From positions 174,845 to 238,844 of the forward strand of contig JAJPKN010000020.1 in the NCBI GenBank assembly GCA_021323695.1: a stretch of DNA of 64,000 nucleotides. The letters are read 5' to 3'. The DNA comes from Actinomycetota bacterium (GTDB taxonomy: Bacteria > Actinomycetota > Acidimicrobiia > Acidimicrobiales > Palsa-688). Shown here in pieces: positions 42,043 to 50,250 of the stretch. The stretch's first letter is position 1, and each line of letters starts with the position of its first letter. Under the pieces are notes generated by a model, which searched no databases, was not told the DNA's origin, and saw only the letters and a list, made by a program, of their open reading frames with translations. The position numbers and the translations under genes are program-made.

Positions 42043-42102
42043 CTATAGTAGCATCATAGTTGCTCATATAGTACAGCTGAATAGCCAAAAATACGCTGTA
42101 CT
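42043..42102. promoter_or_regulatory. AT-rich island with two dyads and a -10 box downstream
   Basis: A near-perfect dyad (CTATAGTAGCA at 42043-42053 against TGCTCATATAG at 42061-42071, two mismatches) is followed by a perfect one (AGTACAGC 42070-42077, GCTGTACT 42095-42102, 17-base spacer). A -10-like TAATAT lies at 42126-42131, 20 bases before the next gene's ATG. The region is clearly poorer in GC than its surroundings. The remaining bases from 41856 hold no gene I recognise. Confidence 0.55.
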
Positions 42103-42151
42103 GGCCCGAAGTCTGTTGTTCGGTGTAATATGTGCCCAGAGGTGGTGCGTT

Positions 42152-42700
42152 ATGTGCCGCAGCCTCCGAACTGGTTTGTGGTGCGCGCTGCCAGGGGCAG
42201 TGGCGGTGGTGGTTGCCGGGGCAGTGTGCCGGTCTTTTGCTCTCGTGCTGGCCGGTGTGCTCCTGGCATGGGCGGCGCTAGCCCTGTTCTGGTTGGGGTG
42301 CGTGGCGGGCGGGCTAGCCCGTACTGGGGGGCGGGGCCGGTCATGGCGGGAGGCACAGCGGTTGCCTGGCGGGAGCCAAGGCCGCCTGGTCCAGGTGGAA
42401 GGCGTACAGGTCGGAGGTGTGTTCCGGCTTGGACGCGACCTGCTCGTGTACCTGTGCGGCGGGGAGGGGTACCGGGCGGAGGTCGCTTCTGTGCTGGGGG
42501 CTGGGTGGCCCGCCGGGGGAGCGTTCTTCCTGAGCTGGCGTACCAGGTGGCGGCGCTCGGCGGCCAGGGTGGCCCGACGGTTGGGCACGTGGCAAGCCTG
42601 CGGTAGCCGGCTGCGGTTCGTGGGCGGCCAGAGCCATTGCTGGCTCGTGCTGGACGAGCGCCACTGCTTGGCGCTGCCCCGGTTGTTGGCTATCGGGTAG
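42152..42700 (+). CDS. Hypothetical membrane protein
   Basis: 182 residues from an ATG with AGAGGTGG five bases upstream and a -10-like box before that. Residues 10-55 are two adjacent membrane helices (CALPGAVAVVVAGAV, LVLAGVLLAWAALALFWLG). The remaining 125 residues are soluble and basic (RTRWRRSAARVARR), with repeated QVEGVQVGGV-type strands and six to eight cysteines. No family recognised. The frame is open to 41957 but the upstream part crosses the regulatory dyads. Real gene judged likely from the start signals; function unknown. Confidence 0.55.
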   Translation: MCRSLRTGLWCALPGAVAVVVAGAVCRSFALVLAGVLLAWAALALFWLGCVAGGLARTGGRGRSWREAQRLPGGSQGRLVQVEGVQVGGVFRLGRDLLVYLCGGEGYRAEVASVLGAGWPAGGAFFLSWRTRWRRSAARVARRLGTWQACGSRLRFVGGQSHCWLVLDERHCLALPRLLAIG

Positions 42701-42834
42701 CCACCCGGGGGCCGCGACGGCTGGTGGCGACGGGCACCAGCCGGCGACTGGCCCGACGGGTGGCCAGATGAAAGTTGTGCCGGGCCTGGGGATAGCAGGT
42801 GCAGGTGCCGGGCGGGGTGTAATAGCCTCGTCGG

Positions 42835-44502
42835 GTGGCCACGGTTGCCGAGGTGTCCGACCGCTATGTCGCCGAGAACGCCGAGGCCGACCCGACTTGG
42901 GCGTTGTTAGTGGGGGTGGCGGCCCCGGCGCGCCTGAGCGACCAGTCTCCTTCCGGGCACCAAGAGCGCGCCGAGTTGGCCCGGAGGACCTTGAGGGCCC
43001 TGGAGGTGGCTGATGACGTGGACGAAACTGGCCGGCTGGGCCGGAGTTTCCTGAAAGGCCAGCTGCAGGGTGAGCTCGGCCTCCACGACGCAGGAGAGCA
43101 CGAGCGCAACGTCAGCGCTTTGAACGGGCCCCAGGCCTACGTCCGCCAGGTCTTCGACTTGCTGCCTCAGGCCAGCGAAGCCGACTGGCAGGCGGTAGCG
43201 GAGTGCCTGGCCAAGGTGCCGCAGGCCATGGACGGGTACCGGGCCACCTTGGAGGCAGGGCTGGCGGCCGGGCGGGTGTCCAGCCGGCGGCTAGCCCAGG
43301 CGGTGGCGGCTCAGTGCGAGACCTGGGCCGGCCAGGACGGCTCAGGGTGGTTCTCCAGCCTGGCCCGCCGTTATGGGCAGGGCCCGCTGGCTGACCGCCT
43401 GGCCCGGCTCGGGGCAGCGGCTGACGCGTCGTACCGGGAGCTTGGCCAGTGGTTGGCCACTGCCTATGCCCCCCAGGCGTCCGCTCGAGACGGGGTGGGC
43501 CCTGAGCGCTACCAGTGCTGGGCCCGGCTCACCCTGGGAGCCGAGTTGGACATGGACGAGGCTTACAACTGGGGGTGGGAGGAGCTCGGGCGCCTGGAGG
43601 CGGAAAAGCAGCGGGAGGCCGGCCGCGTGCTGCCGGGCGCCACCTACGACGAGGCCGTGGCCCTGCTTTCCACCGACCCCAGCCGAGGCATCGAGGGGGT
43701 GGAGGCCTGGAGGGAGTGGTTGCAGGAGGTGACCGACCAGGCCATTGCGTCACTGGACGGCGTCCATTTCGATATCTCCGGGCCGTTGCGGGTCTGCGAG
43801 GTGCGCGTACCCCCCGAGGGCAGTGCCGCGGCCCCCTATTACACGCCCCCCGGGGACGGCTTTGGCCGTCCGGGAGCGATATGGTTCCCGGCGATGGGGC
43901 GCAGCTGGTTCCCGACCTGGGACATGCCTACCACGGTGTTCCACGAGGCGGTGCCCGGGCACCACCTGCAGCTGGGGCTGGCTCGCTTGCTGCCCTTGAC
44001 CCGAGCGCACAAGGTCGGCAGCAACTCAGCGCACTCCGAGGGGTGGGCGCTTTACGCCGAGCGGTTCATGGACGAGATCGGTGGTTTCGAAAGGCCCGAC
44101 TTCCGGCTCGGGTTCCTTTCCATGCAAGCTTTCCGGGCGGCCCGGGTGGTGGTCGACATCGGGCTGCACACCGGTCGTCGGGTGCCTCCGGGCTGGCCGT
44201 CGGCGGGCCAGGCCTGGGGTTACGACCTGGCGGTCGAGTACATCAAGTCGGCATCGGGGCTGAGCCACGCCTTTTGCGAGAGCGAAGTCCTGCGTTACTT
44301 GTCCATGCCCTCCCAGGCCACCTGCTACAAGTTGGGCGAGCGGGCATGGCTGCAAGGACGCGAGCAGGCACGGCGCCAAGCCCACGGTTCGTTGGACCTG
44401 AAGAAGTGGCACAACCGGGCGCTCGCCCTCGGGCCGCTGGGGCTGGACGCCTTGCTCGCCGAACTGGCCCGAGCCGCTCGCGGCTCGGGCGGCCCTAGCT
44501 GA
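42835..44502 (+). CDS. DUF885-family putative metallopeptidase
   Basis: 555 residues, normal for the family. Mostly helical. The zinc-type motif is H370-E371 to H376-H377 (HEAVPGHH), followed by SNSAHSEGWALYAERFMDE, which supplies further ligands. C-terminal ALGPLGLDALLAEL is typical. No signal peptide, so cytoplasmic. Members of DUF885 behave as carboxypeptidase-like proteins; the substrate is unknown. GTG start and no close partner upstream. Confidence 0.9.
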   Translation: MATVAEVSDRYVAENAEADPTWALLVGVAAPARLSDQSPSGHQERAELARRTLRALEVADDVDETGRLGRSFLKGQLQGELGLHDAGEHERNVSALNGPQAYVRQVFDLLPQASEADWQAVAECLAKVPQAMDGYRATLEAGLAAGRVSSRRLAQAVAAQCETWAGQDGSGWFSSLARRYGQGPLADRLARLGAAADASYRELGQWLATAYAPQASARDGVGPERYQCWARLTLGAELDMDEAYNWGWEELGRLEAEKQREAGRVLPGATYDEAVALLSTDPSRGIEGVEAWREWLQEVTDQAIASLDGVHFDISGPLRVCEVRVPPEGSAAAPYYTPPGDGFGRPGAIWFPAMGRSWFPTWDMPTTVFHEAVPGHHLQLGLARLLPLTRAHKVGSNSAHSEGWALYAERFMDEIGGFERPDFRLGFLSMQAFRAARVVVDIGLHTGRRVPPGWPSAGQAWGYDLAVEYIKSASGLSHAFCESEVLRYLSMPSQATCYKLGERAWLQGREQARRQAHGSLDLKKWHNRALALGPLGLDALLAELARAARGSGGPS

Positions 44503-44552
44503 AGGGCCCGTGGCTCTACCAAACTGGCTCACGCCTAGCGTGAGCTCAGGCT

Positions 44553-45956
44553 GTGGCCGCGGTGGCTGACGATGGAGAGGCGGTGGAGCTCGAGGTCGAA
44601 GTAGGTGGCATGGCCGCTGGCGGTGGCTGCGTGGCCAGGGCTCCCGACGGTCGTGTGGTGTTCGTGCGCCATGCCGTCCCCGGCGAGCGCGTCCGGGCGC
44701 GCGTCACCGAGGAGGCGTCGCGTTTCCTGCGGGCCGATGCGGTCGAGGTGCTGGACGCTTCGCCCGACCGGGCCCAGCCTCCGTGCCCCCACGCCGGGCC
44801 TGGGAGGTGCGGGGGTTGCGACTGGCAGCACGTCCGGCTGGAGGCGCAGCGGCGGCTGAAACAGGACCTTGTGGCCGCGCAGTTGCGCCACCTGGCCGGC
44901 ACCGACGCGGACGTCCGGGTGGAGGAGGTCCCCGGGCCAGTCGACGGGCTGGCCTGGAGGAGCAGGGCCCGCTTTGCCGTGGACCAGTCGGGCCGGCTCG
45001 GCTTCCACCTCTACCGGTCCCACCAAGTCGAACCCGTCACCCAATGCCTCGTTGCCTCGGCCCAGGTGGAGGCGGTGGGGGCGGAGCGGGCGCGTTGGCC
45101 CGGGGCCAAGGAAGTGGAGGTCTTGGCCCTGAGCCGAGGGGCGCTGTGCCGGGTGGAGATGGGGAGCGGCGCCTTCCCGGCCGTTGACGGACGGCATTTG
45201 CCGGGCCTGGGGTGCGGGTTGGTGGTGGACGGCCAGCCCGTCCGGGGGACTGGTTGGGTGGAAGAGCAGGTCGAAGGGCGCCGGTTCCGGGTGACGGCCG
45301 GGTCGTTCTGGCAGGTCCACGTGGGCGCGCCACGTACCTTGGCCCTAGCAGTAATAGACGGGCTGGTACCCCAGCCGGGAGATTTCGTCGCGGACTTGTA
45401 CGCCGGCGTGGGCCTGATGGCAGTCCTGCTGGCGGGGCGGGTGGGCCCTACGGGCAGGGTGCTGGCTGTCGAAAGAAGCCCACGGGCGCACCGCGACTCG
45501 GTGGCCAACACAGCGGGCCTGCCCCAGGTGAGGCCGGTCCTGGCCAGCGTTACGCCTCGCTTCGTGTCTGCTGACCTGGGGCACCCTGACCTGGTTGTCC
45601 TGGACCCGGCTCGTCGTGGCGCAGGTACAGCCACCATGGCCGCGCTTGCCCGCCTCCGGCCACCGCCTCGCGCCGTGGCCTACCTGTCTTGTTACCCGGC
45701 CACCTTTGCCCGGGACGTGAGCGAACTGCTCCGTCAAGGGTGGTCGCTACAGGCGTTGCGGGCCTTTGACCTGTTCCCCATGACCGAGCACGTCGAGGTG
45801 CTGGGGTTGTTGGTCCCCGGGCCGCTCGCCACTGGAGGCCGGGCACTGCCAGTTGAGGGCTGCGCCGCTCTATCCTTTGGCCGTGGCCCCGACCGGCGCG
45901 CTGACCCCGACCGGCGTGCCGGGCTGGCACTTTGTCGTCCGCCGGTGCCGTCCTGA
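44553..45956 (+). CDS. TrmA/RumA-type RNA (uracil-5) methyltransferase
   Basis: 467 residues, GTG start. N-terminal TRAM domain (about 10-70), then a 4Fe-4S cysteine set PPCPHAGPGRCGGCDW, catalytic domain with SAM motif VADLYAGVGLMAVLLAG, DPARRG, and the catalytic Cys in YLSCYPATFARD followed by FPMTEHVEVL. It would methylate a uridine in tRNA or 23S rRNA. The C-terminal 30 residues run past the conserved end and overlap the following acetyltransferase gene. Confidence 0.92.
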   Translation: MAAVADDGEAVELEVEVGGMAAGGGCVARAPDGRVVFVRHAVPGERVRARVTEEASRFLRADAVEVLDASPDRAQPPCPHAGPGRCGGCDWQHVRLEAQRRLKQDLVAAQLRHLAGTDADVRVEEVPGPVDGLAWRSRARFAVDQSGRLGFHLYRSHQVEPVTQCLVASAQVEAVGAERARWPGAKEVEVLALSRGALCRVEMGSGAFPAVDGRHLPGLGCGLVVDGQPVRGTGWVEEQVEGRRFRVTAGSFWQVHVGAPRTLALAVIDGLVPQPGDFVADLYAGVGLMAVLLAGRVGPTGRVLAVERSPRAHRDSVANTAGLPQVRPVLASVTPRFVSADLGHPDLVVLDPARRGAGTATMAALARLRPPPRAVAYLSCYPATFARDVSELLRQGWSLQALRAFDLFPMTEHVEVLGLLVPGPLATGGRALPVEGCAALSFGRGPDRRADPDRRAGLALCRPPVPS

Positions 45957-46479
45957 GGACCTGCGCCCGTTGCGCCAGGCCGTCCTGCGGCCCCACCAGG
46001 GCCTGGACGAGGTTGGTCTCGAAGGTGACAACCGCCCCGACGCGGCGCACTTCCGGGCTGACCCGGTGACTGGTGGGCCAGACGAGGGCGCGGGCGCCGG
46101 AGAACAGGGAGCCCCTGTGGGCACCCCGATCGGTGTGGCTTCGGTCTGGCAGGAGCGGCCCCCGTGGCCACTGCCCCCACTTGGGCGGTCAGAGGCCGTG
46201 GGCACGCTCCGGTTGTGCTGGCGTTTGCGGGGCATGGCCACTGCGCCAGAGTGGCGCCGGCGTGGGGTCGGGTCCGCGCTCCTGGCAGCCGTCATTGACC
46301 ACGTGGCCACCAACGGCGGGGGGCTGTTGTGGTGCAACGCCCGTCTCGGGGCGCTCGGCTTCTACGAGCGGGCCGGCTTCCAGGCCAGGGGCGATGCGTG
46401 GGAGGAGCCCGTCATCGGTCCCCATGTGGCCATGTGGCGGTTCGTGGCTCCGGCAGGCCCGGCCCCTGGGGGACGATGA
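45883..46479 (+). CDS. GNAT-family acetyltransferase
   Basis: 198 residues from a GTG at 45883, overlapping the methyltransferase gene by 74 bases in another frame. A GTG at 45916 would still overlap by 41 bases. Acetyl-CoA site: APEWRRRGVGSALLAAVIDH; C-terminal GALGFYERAGFQARG. The middle has an insertion rich in Gly/Pro (DEGAGAGEQGAPVG). A -10-like TATCCT a few bases upstream of the GTG suggests a leaderless message. Substrate unknown. Confidence 0.85.
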   Translation: MAPTGALTPTGVPGWHFVVRRCRPEDLRPLRQAVLRPHQGLDEVGLEGDNRPDAAHFRADPVTGGPDEGAGAGEQGAPVGTPIGVASVWQERPPWPLPPLGRSEAVGTLRLCWRLRGMATAPEWRRRGVGSALLAAVIDHVATNGGGLLWCNARLGALGFYERAGFQARGDAWEEPVIGPHVAMWRFVAPAGPAPGGR

Positions 46480-46593
46480 ACGGTCTCCGCCGGGACCATA
46501 GGGAGCAGGGCGTCGGCCGCTCCCGCTGGTGAAGCAGGGCCGGCCCGTCGCTCCGAGCGGCCGGACGGGGCTGGCTGAGCTGGGAAAGGCGAG

Positions 46594-46746
46594 CTAGGCG
46601 CCCGAGGTGGTGACGGCCTTGGAGGTCGTCGGGCTGACCGTCGGGGCGTTGGCGGCCGGCCCCTCGAGGCTTATGATGGCCGAGCCCACGGCTGCCACCC
46701 CGAAGATGGCCCCCAGGCCGGCCGCCGCCATGCTGGTCTTCTTCAT
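46594..46746 (-). CDS. Small secreted or membrane-anchored protein, 50 residues
   Basis: ATG with GGAGGGA about eight bases upstream. MKKTSMAAAGLGAIFGVAAV is a clear signal or single-span segment; the rest (about 30 residues) is rich in Thr, Ser, Ala and Pro and ends TTSKAVTTSGA. No recognised family. The good ribosome site and signal sequence argue it is real. It stands alone, convergent with the acetyltransferase. Confidence 0.6.
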   Translation of the reverse strand: MKKTSMAAAGLGAIFGVAAVGSAIISLEGPAANAPTVSPTTSKAVTTSGA

Positions 46747-47198
46747 GGTGTGGCTCCCTCCATCTTCCGGCGTGCAAAGGCAACACAATGAGGCGGCCCC
46801 AGTTGCGGGGACAGGCCCGGGCGGGGCTCAGGCAGCGGCCGGAGGCTCCCCGGGAGGAGGGGATTACTGCGGGGCATCGGGCGTACCCCTAGAGCCCAAG
46901 GTCCCTTGGCCATAGGCCGATGGGTGGGAGGCTTATGCCAATGCGCGGGCCCCCGGCCTGGGGCCCGTCGCTTGCCCTAACGGAGGGCCACAACGGCAAC
47001 GGGCGCGGCCAGGGGCGTAGCCAACCTCCGGTGCCGGCCAAGCCAAGGCTGTGGCCGCGCCGGGGCGAAAGTGGCCGGCAGGAAAGGGCCGTACAGCCCT
47101 CCGAGGCCCCTTGGGGCTTTGGGGCCAGGGAGCTGGCGATGGCCACCGTGCCGCCCTAGCCTGTCCACAGGGGCCAAGGCAGAGGGAGGGGAACCTGC
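46747..47198. other. Intergenic stretch, no gene seen
   Basis: About 450 bases. There is an imperfect inverted repeat around 46908-46945 (TTGGCCATAGGCC against GGCTTATGCCAA). Otherwise no start with a ribosome site, no RNA gene and no strong terminator were found. Confidence 0.45.
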
Positions 47199-48128
47199 AT
47201 GGCAGGAAGTGAGCTCGCGAGCATTGGCTGGGTAGGTACGGGTGTGATGGGGGCGGCCATGTGCCAGCACTTGCTCACCGCCGGCCACCAGGTGCGCGTC
47301 TTCACCCGTACGAAGGCGCGCGCCCGCCCCTTGCTCGAGCAGGGGGCACAGTGGTGCACTTCGCCGGCAGAGGCGGCGGCCGGCGCTGACTTCATCGTGA
47401 CCATGGTCGGCTACCCGTCGGATGTGCGGGAAGTCGTCTTGGGCAGCAGTGGGGTGCTGAGCACGGCCAGGCCGGGTGCGACGCTCATCGACATGACGAC
47501 GAGCGGGCCCCAGTTGGCGCTCGAGATGTTCGAGGCGGCGAGGCAAAAGGGTGTGGGTTTTTTGGACGCGCCCGTGTCCGGCGGAGATGTTGGTGCCCGC
47601 GAGGCGACCTTGGTGGTGATGGTCGGCGGCCACCAGGATGTGTTCGACAAGGCGCTGCCTGTGCTGCGCCGGTTGGGCAAGGTGGTCACGCTCCAAGGCG
47701 GGCCCGGGGCCGGGCAGCACACGAAGATGGCCAACCAGGTGGCGGTCGCGTCCGGGATGGTGGCCGTGTGCGAGTCCCTGCTGTACGCTTGGCGCGCCGG
47801 CCTGGACCCGGCTCGGGTCATCGAGGCCATGGGGACAGGGGCGGCCGGGTCGTGGTCACTGGCCCACTACGGGCCCCGAGCGCTACGGGGCGACTACGAG
47901 CCTGGGTTCAAGATCGACCATTTCGTAAAGGACATGGCGATCGCCTTGGAAGAAGCTCGCCGGTTGGGCCTTGCCTTGCCCGGCCTCGCCCTGGCCGAGC
48001 AACTGTACATAGCGGCCAGTGCCCGTGGCCTCGGGCAGAAGGGCACCCATGCCCTCTTGCTCGCCTTGGCCGACTTGTCCGGTGGCCAGCCCCTGCCCGG
48101 TGGCCAGCCCAGCTTCGGGCCAGTTTAG
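47199..48128 (+). CDS. 2-hydroxy-3-oxopropionate reductase / 3-hydroxyisobutyrate dehydrogenase family
   Basis: 309 residues. NAD(P) motif IGWVGTGVMGAAMCQHLL; substrate motif FLDAPVSGGDVGA; catalytic Lys in GQHTKMANQVAVAS; C-terminal KDMAIALEEARRLGLALP. These mark the beta-hydroxyacid dehydrogenase family, with tartronate-semialdehyde reductase (GarR) as the nearest member by motif; 3-hydroxyisobutyrate dehydrogenase is the alternative. The C-terminus ends in a small repeat (GGQPLPGGQPSFG). GGGAGG upstream of the start. No glyoxylate genes are next to it. Confidence 0.88.
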   Translation: MAGSELASIGWVGTGVMGAAMCQHLLTAGHQVRVFTRTKARARPLLEQGAQWCTSPAEAAAGADFIVTMVGYPSDVREVVLGSSGVLSTARPGATLIDMTTSGPQLALEMFEAARQKGVGFLDAPVSGGDVGAREATLVVMVGGHQDVFDKALPVLRRLGKVVTLQGGPGAGQHTKMANQVAVASGMVAVCESLLYAWRAGLDPARVIEAMGTGAAGSWSLAHYGPRALRGDYEPGFKIDHFVKDMAIALEEARRLGLALPGLALAEQLYIAASARGLGQKGTHALLLALADLSGGQPLPGGQPSFGPV

Positions 48129-48183
48129 CGGGGCCCGAGGGCGGGCAGGCGCTTGCACGGCAGTGACATCTATTACATCTGCG

Positions 48184-48199
48184 CGAGCAATTGTGCTCG
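48184..48199. promoter_or_regulatory. Dyad just upstream of a small zinc-ribbon gene
   Basis: CGAGCA, four bases, then TGCTCG form a perfect 6-bp dyad ending 13 bases before the next ATG. It could be an operator over the transcription start or a hairpin in the leader. Confidence 0.4.
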
Positions 48200-48212
48200 G
48201 TACCATGAAAAC

Positions 48213-48419
48213 ATGGAACGCAGCCTAAAAAGCCGAAAACGTACCCCTGAAGCTGTTAAACGCATGCTGTGCCTGGTCCTCGGTCACCGCGAGTACAGCG
48301 ACGAGGTGCTCAAGGTGCAACCTTGGGAAGACCCAGACTTTTACAACTACTCCATGTCCGACTTCCGGGAAGCGAAATGCTTGCGCTGCGGTGAACCGCT
48401 GGAGGACCTGGCCGCGTAG
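48213..48419 (+). CDS. Small protein with split cysteine motif (DUF1660-like)
   Basis: 68 residues. MLCLVLGHREYSD near residue 18 and AKCLRCGEPLED at the C-terminus resemble the layout of small zinc-ribbon proteins in which CxxxGH pairs with CxxC. The nucleotide composition (AAAA runs, AT-rich start) is lower in GC than its neighbours. The start ATG is chosen for position; an upstream in-frame TTG exists. Function unknown. Confidence 0.6.
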   Translation: MERSLKSRKRTPEAVKRMLCLVLGHREYSDEVLKVQPWEDPDFYNYSMSDFREAKCLRCGEPLEDLAA

Positions 48420-48518
48420 GGCCAAGTGGCGGCTGGTGGCTACGCCAGGCCAGGCCCCCGCGGCTCTCCTCGGGCTCCTGGGGCATGGGGTCTTTCAGGA
48501 GCCCAGTGGTGGTGCCTT

Positions 48519-49997
48519 TCAGGAGCCCAGTGGCGGTACTGCGTCCTGCGCCAGCTGGAGGGCCTGGGCCGGGAACCACTGGCCGGCGGCCGGGTCGGTG
48601 GTCAGCGTGCCCGTCTGGATGCTCCACAGTGGGTCGAAGGTGCTGAACGAGGGGTCGGTCGTCGACGGCCACCCCGGCACCGGAGGCGTGTACGCGCTGT
48701 TGTCCCATGCTCTGACGCCGCCAGCGGCGTCGCACTGGCCGTCGGACTGGCCCGGGATCTTGACCCACAGGTAGGCGTCGAGCAAGGGGGAGATCGACGA
48801 AGTGCCAGCAGTGGGCCGCGCACCCAGCCCAGCGCCGACCGGGTTGCACCAGTTGCCGCTCTGCAGGGTGCTGATGACTGATTGGGGCTGGTCGTACGGC
48901 GCGGAGGCGTACAGCGCCATGTCGTTGGGGCCGGCGCCGTCCCGGCTGGTGTCGATCACGAAGTGGGTGGTCGGCACTGTAGTGCCGAGCAACGAGGCGT
49001 AGCGGCTGCCTATGCCGGCGGTGCTCAGGTCCAGTTCGGGCGAGCTGTCGCTCCACACCCCGTAGGGGCTTAGGGCGGTGCCCTGCCAGCTGGTGGCCGG
49101 CCCACCGTTCCAGTACTGGTTGGGGCAGTTGTCGGCATAGTCGTAGGTGAGGCTGCCGCCTCCCAGGGCTATGCATTCCGAGACCCAGGTCCCGTAAAAG
49201 ACGTTGTTGGTCGCGTACTGGTAGTTGGAGACGTTGAGGAAGAAGCCCTGGGCGTCGGCCACGCCTGCTTCCACCAGGCGTTGGGCGATGGTCCCCACCG
49301 GCTGCCAGGCGCTATGGCCGCCGTCGAGGTAGACCGCCACGTTCGGGTCCTGTTCGAAGGCACTGACCGCGTACTTGATGTCAGCGATGCGGCTGGTGTC
49401 GGTAGGAGCGTTGGGCTCGCCCGCGTACGAGCAGTTGCTGGGCAGGTTGGCCAGGCCGTCCGGTTCCACCAGTACCACGGCTTTGCCCCAGCCGATGCCA
49501 CGGGCCAGGCCACTGACCCAAGCCTGGTAGGCCGCGTCGCTCGGAGCGCCACCCGCGGAGTACTGCGAACAGTCCCGGCCCGGGATGTTGTAGACGACCA
49601 GGACAGGTACAGCCCGCTGGAGGGCGGCCTGCAGCATGGTCAGACGGGCTTGCATCTCGACCTGCCGAGGCGTCTGCTGGTCCCCCGACGGCGTGGTGCC
49701 CGTGAACCATACTGCTGACGGGGTGCTTTCCATCAGGGCCAGCAGATGGGCATCGGCCAGGTCTCCCTGAGCGATGAGGTGCGCGATCTGCACGATGGAG
49801 CCTTGGGCTGGGGGCGGCACGAAAAAGCGGGTGCCGGGGGCGAGGGAGCGGCCGGCCGGGAAGCCGGGGGAGCCGGCAGAGCTGTGAGGTGCGGCACTCG
49901 CGACTGGCACCCCCAGCGCTGCCCCGGTGATGGTGGCGACCACGGTTGCCGCTCCTATGGTGCCCTTCAGGGTAGCCCTGAGCCAATGTGTTCGCAT
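48519..49997 (-). CDS. Secreted glycoside hydrolase family 6 (cellulase)
   Basis: 492 residues from an ATG with GGGAGG six bases upstream. Signal peptide: MRTHWLRATLKGTIGAATVV then VPVASAAPHS. GH6 core: FVPPPAQGS, VLVVYNIPGRDCSQYSAGG (catalytic Asp in RDC), VVLVEPDGLANL (catalytic Asp), VYLDGGHSAWQ, FFLNVSNYQ, HFVIDTSRDGAGP, and WVKIPGQSDGQC. No carbohydrate-binding module is visible. It would act outside the cell on beta-1,4-glucan. A LacI-family gene precedes it on the same strand and may control it. Confidence 0.93.
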   Translation of the reverse strand: MRTHWLRATLKGTIGAATVVATITGAALGVPVASAAPHSSAGSPGFPAGRSLAPGTRFFVPPPAQGSIVQIAHLIAQGDLADAHLLALMESTPSAVWFTGTTPSGDQQTPRQVEMQARLTMLQAALQRAVPVLVVYNIPGRDCSQYSAGGAPSDAAYQAWVSGLARGIGWGKAVVLVEPDGLANLPSNCSYAGEPNAPTDTSRIADIKYAVSAFEQDPNVAVYLDGGHSAWQPVGTIAQRLVEAGVADAQGFFLNVSNYQYATNNVFYGTWVSECIALGGGSLTYDYADNCPNQYWNGGPATSWQGTALSPYGVWSDSSPELDLSTAGIGSRYASLLGTTVPTTHFVIDTSRDGAGPNDMALYASAPYDQPQSVISTLQSGNWCNPVGAGLGARPTAGTSSISPLLDAYLWVKIPGQSDGQCDAAGGVRAWDNSAYTPPVPGWPSTTDPSFSTFDPLWSIQTGTLTTDPAAGQWFPAQALQLAQDAVPPLGS

Positions 49998-50021
49998 GGG
50001 TCCTCCCTTGGGTTGGTTCTT

Positions 50022-50041
50022 GTTCCGGAAAGTTCCGGGAG
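50022..50041. promoter_or_regulatory. 10-base direct repeat upstream of the GH6 gene
   Basis: GTTCCGGAAA and GTTCCGGGAG stand side by side, and the first contains the palindrome TTCCGGAA. The pair lies 25 to 44 bases before the cellulase start, where its promoter should be. It might be bound by the LacI-type protein encoded upstream. The rest of the gap to 50250 shows nothing clear. Confidence 0.35.
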
Positions 50042-50250
50042 AAGCGTAACGCATTGCCCGGGCCGGTGCACGAGCGGGGAGCCCGACGGGCGAGGCGGGA
50101 CCACGCTCGTCACTGACAGCGAAGGGAGCACCTGGCTGAGCGCGTACTGCCGCGAACAGGGCGACCACTTGGCTTGGGCGTGGGGCCGTTGGGCTGGGCA
50201 CCACGGGGAGGCCTATGCCGTTGCCGGCGGGCAGGCGGCCAGTCCTTTAG

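Noticed and set aside
46908..46945. A riboswitch-like or terminator hairpin
   Set aside because: The inverted repeat is imperfect, has no T-run, and does not match a riboswitch core I know.
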